Source: Chionis minor (taxonomy: Eukaryota > Chordata > Aves > Charadriiformes > Chionididae). Taken from it: DNA of 64,000 nt. Shown here one piece after another: positions 60,830-64,000 of this stretch (position 1 is the stretch's first letter; each line of letters starts with the position of its first letter). Where the stretch lies: NCBI GenBank assembly GCA_013398295.1, contig VZSF01009040.1, positions 186,001 through 250,000 of the forward strand, read 5' to 3'. The position numbers and the translations under genes were made by a program. The notes under the pieces were generated by a model that worked only from the letters and a program-made list of their open reading frames with translations, ran no database searches and was not told where the DNA came from.

Positions 60830-63800
60830 ACTTACTGTTTCTTAAATAGGCTAATGTAGGGGGTCCATAATGAAGGGGTCTCTGTAGGCACATACCATGA
60901 CCAGCACTTTTTCATGGAGTAGCTGGAGTCTGTGGTTAGCATAGATCAGGAGGAATGAGAAGACCATAATCACCTCATTACTTTCACTGCTAGGTGTCTG
61001 TCTGCTCCCACCTAGTAGCGTCTTTAATCTCTGTTAATAAGTTATTGAACATGCGTGTGATGCATGCGAGAAAGTCTTCGTGTCTGGTCCATACCCCTTG
61101 AGTGCGCCTCTTCTGTGGCATCAGAAGACAGCAGTGCAATAAATCAAATGAAGTTAAATAATGTGTAGAAATGCAATGAAGTAATGCATAGAATGGGCAA
61201 AGATGTATATTGCCTGCTTCTTTCAAACAAAATTTTTCAGCAAAGTGGTTTTTTTTATTTAGCTAGTGAAGGACAATGGATACTTTTGGAGAGCTCTGTG
61301 AAGCCAAAAGAATAGTACAGGAAAATGGATGATGATACTAAAAATTGGATTATGTAACTGTATCATTGGGTACACGGATCTATAATTCAGATAAAGAATT
61401 TATTTGAAAACTCCTTTTTCTTTTTTTTTTTTTAATATCCACAGGCAACCCAAGAATTATTTTTGATTTTTCTCAGAGTTGTTGTTTTAGGTTATTCAAC
61501 AAGGAATTGAATAATCTCCTGTTTGTAATGTGTGCTTGATCAGATAGTTGCAAGTATTTGACATTTGAGTTTGGACAGTCTTGATTAGAACCGACAAATA
61601 CTACTGTGCACTGACTAGCTGAAAGTAACTGTGAAAAATTCCCAGTTTACTTGCTCTCCTTAAATGTCGCTTCTGGGTAGATACAAACCCATGAGCACGG
61701 TCAAAACTATCGCATTTTAAGATGCAATTGGACAGCAGCTAAAATGTATTGCGATTCATTTTTTGAAGACAATGACCAAAATCATCATTCATGTGCTCTG
61801 CTTCTTGTGTCTTTGTGGTAGGTGCAGGCGCTTTGAGTGTGGTGAGACAAAGGGAATTCAATGTTGTAGTGGCATGCAGAAAACCGCAGATGAAATAGAT
61901 TGAAACAAGACAAAATGTTGACCTGAAGTGTGGTTTTTAGAAATGCACATTATAGCCATGTAGCTTGTGAACAAGGCAGTGACTGTGGTGAGGAGTACAA
62001 CCTGAAAACGTATGTAAAAGGAAGTACAACAATAAATTCATGAAATAACAAGTATGACTCAAGGAAGTAACAATTCACTTTTCACGCATCTTATAAAAAT
62101 TTCTGACAGCACGGTAAACTGAATCTTACCTATTAGCAACGCTCTTGAATAGGTTGTAAAGTGTTATTATTCAGAATCATATCCGCAAGTCATCAATCCA
62201 TTTTGTTGTAATTCCCATGTCATCATTTATTAATTCGCTTCTGCTTGTTCTGATTCCTGCCAGAAGAACGATTAGTAACAAAGACGATTTCTCTGTGATA
62301 GTGAACAGCGTAGTGTCTAAATAATAAAAAATATGAAATAATTTATACCCAAAGGCTTCATTGTTTTAATCAGAAATTATCAGATCGGCAACAAGGTTTA
62401 ATGCAAAGGTAATGGGATTTTGCTGGATTCAGGCGGTTTTACGCTACTCCTTGTTAACAAATCTAATCAAAACTCAAAAGCAGCTGAGTATTTGCCTTTC
62501 TATACTGCCAGCTTGGGTATAGGGATTTCTTCGTTCTGTGGGAATTAAAATTGTGGGGTTGCCTTCCTTTTTGAGGACAGTATTTGTACCCGTGCCGAAT
62601 AACCTATTGGTTCCGTATTCACGCGCTGTCGGGGCGGTGAGAGGGAGACAGGAATGTGGAGCCCAGAGGAGCAGGGTCCCACTGCCAGAGGTACCCAGAA
62701 GAACATTGCTGTCACTCTTCTGTAGCACCCAAATGACCCTTCCTGGGACCTGCCACAAAACCACCCTCTTCACGAGCAGCTTCTGCCTCACCTAGGTGTG
62801 CTCCCAGGCACTTTGGAGGTTTCTGCGCACCCTTCCCAGCCATATCTGATAAATGAAGAATATCTGGCAGGTCCTGGGACCCCTGGCTGTAAAGGGGGGC
62901 AACCACCTGGCAACAGCCCCATCTGCCGAAGTGGTGGCTCAGAAATATAACGTGCTGCAATCCTACTGTCACAGCTCTCGTGGTAGCGAGATGTTTTCTT
63001 TAAGTGTTCCCAGTGGAATAAACTGGTGGCTTCAAGCTTGGGTGAGTTACCTGAGACAAGGGTGCAGCACCCATCGCTGGAGCCCGGGCTCGTGGAGCCT
63101 TGGCTTTGCCAGATGTGGAACTGCAGGAACATAAACTGTTGTGGAGTAAAAAAATGCCAGTTGTCCTCATTTCAGCAGTGTTATGCCAGATGATTAAACC
63201 TATGTTTTTCTTTTACCTTTTTCCTTTTTTTCCTCGTACTAACTTGAATTCCCTCCCCGCCCCCCAAAAAACCACAAATGACCCAAAACCCAACAAACAA
63301 ACACCAAAACCCCAGGGCGTATTTTTTTCCAGGGGGTGGTGAATAGAAGAAAGCCACAAAATAAGGGTGTTCACCAAACTTTTAAGCCTGTTGCTGCCTT
63401 TGCTTTCGAGCAGAAAACCTTTATACTACTACTGCTGCTGTTCTGGCAGTACTGGTAAGAATCACTTTGGCACAACAGATTTGTTTTATTTTTCTGTGCG
63501 GTATCTTTGGTTCTAAGGAGGTCAGTATTGAGAGTGTGGCACTTGCAGAGAAGACAAGAGGGCTTTTGTTTTATAGTGTTACTAAGTTCACTGAAAAAGT
63601 ATGCGTTTGGGTTGAAATACATCTATTCCCAAATTTGTGTTCCATCTGACAGTTTTATTTGTAAAACTAGAGAATGATATTTCAGAGTGTCAAAATGGGG
63701 TTTTTTTTCAGCTTTTTTTAGATTGTGATTAATTTTTTCCTTTGAATTAACTAGGCCAAGTCTTTTACAAAATTTAAAAAATTAAAATATTTTTAAAAGA

Positions 63801-63983
63801 GGGTGTTAATATAAAAGCAAAACATTCCTTTTAGATTAAACCAAAATTTTGCCCTATCTTGAAATTACTTTTTTTTCCCCCTAAATCCTCCCCCAGTCTC
63901 TCTTCAGTCTCCTTAAAACAGTTGAGTTTTTTCTTCCTTTTCTTTTTACTTTTTTTTTCTTTTTTTTTTCGTTTTTGATTCAG

Positions 63984-64000
63984 TGCCCAAACAGAAATCC
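63984..64000 (+). CDS. THSD7B: Possible 5' end of the next THSD7B exon, cut by the window edge
   Basis: A pyrimidine-rich stretch of about 100 bases ends in gattcag at 63977-63983. The 17 bases that follow fit the phase left by the 56.5 kb exon: g+tg gives Val, then PKQKS. From memory the mammalian protein has a Pro-x-x-Lys-Ser stretch just before a CEIPC motif in unit 8, which would fit. However, the segment expected in between (acidic residues and a Leu-Cys) is absent, so either a small exon is missing or hidden, or this match is chance. Only six residues are available. Confidence 0.3.

Larger units (their letters stand above)
56738..63983 (+). other. THSD7B: THSD7B intron downstream of the 56.5 kb exon
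   Basis: It begins gtgtgt. It holds a 25-bp tandem duplication (57036), a probable LTR fragment (58384) running into a 453-base gap, and a CR1 copy (60436). A moderately GC-rich stretch at 59.6-60.4 kb has long but unconvincing ORFs. Several acceptor-like sites (for example 61444) were checked for the missing part of TSP1 unit 8 and did not fit. The true right boundary is uncertain. Confidence 0.65.

Noticed and set aside
61445..61489. Strong acceptor (pyrimidine tract, then atccacag) that might start a small THSD7B exon
   Set aside because: The in-phase translation G-NPRIIFDFSQSCC does not resemble TSP1 unit 8 and the following gt would leave the wrong phase.
62474..62972. Overlapping ORFs of 78-105 codons on both strands
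   Set aside because: Short, mutually overlapping, no domain and no flanking splice sites that fit the gene.

Overview
The window is intronic and exonic DNA from a bird nuclear genome. Eight fragments of the CR1 LINE family, with the typical 3' end built from repeats of the octamer ATTCTATG, are scattered through it. There is also an avian-type ERVL-like solo LTR with a perfect 5-bp target-site duplication. The rest is AT-rich, low in coding density and free of operon-like structure. I cannot name the species.

One gene can be supported. Five consecutive plus-strand exons encode cysteine-rich thrombospondin type-1 (TSP1) repeats. They match, segment by segment and with compatible splice phases, the N-terminal half of the ectodomain of THSD7B, thrombospondin type-1 domain-containing protein 7B. 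The exons lie at 24665-25460, 34503-34754, 42273-42442, 54681-54836 and 56540-56737. All introns are GT-AG and the reading frame stays open across every junction. The exon with the signal peptide, the promoter, the later TSP1 repeats, the transmembrane segment and the cytoplasmic tail are not visible. A candidate acceptor with 17 in-frame bases sits at the extreme right edge (63984-64000).

Layout. 1-24664: long intron, with a poly(A)/poly(G)-flanked assembly gap (3961-4029), an ancient LINE-like remnant (about 6.8-7.2 kb), CR1, the solo LTR (10402-10756), a 26-bp-stem hairpin (20549-20618), and two more CR1 pieces. 24665-25460: large GC-rich exon with three complete TSP1-like units and part of a fourth. 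25461-34502: intron with one CR1 and two short tandem duplications. 34503-34754: exon. 34755-42272: intron with one plus-strand CR1. 42273-42442: exon. 42443-54680: intron with two CR1s and a T-rich, strand-asymmetric segment. 54681-54836: exon. 54837-56539: short intron. 56540-56737: exon. 56738-64000: intron with a probable LTR running into a 453-base gap, one CR1 and the right-edge candidate exon.

I see no bacterial-type system, CRISPR, tRNA, rRNA or second protein-coding gene. The most useful second-look items are the hairpin, the missing or tiny exon implied near the right edge, the strong GC contrast among exons of one gene, the in-frame skippable exons, and the LTR cut by the second gap. 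None is shown here to be a new biological system. Family comparisons rest on remembered features of THSD7B, THSD7A, CR1 and avian LTRs, not on a search.
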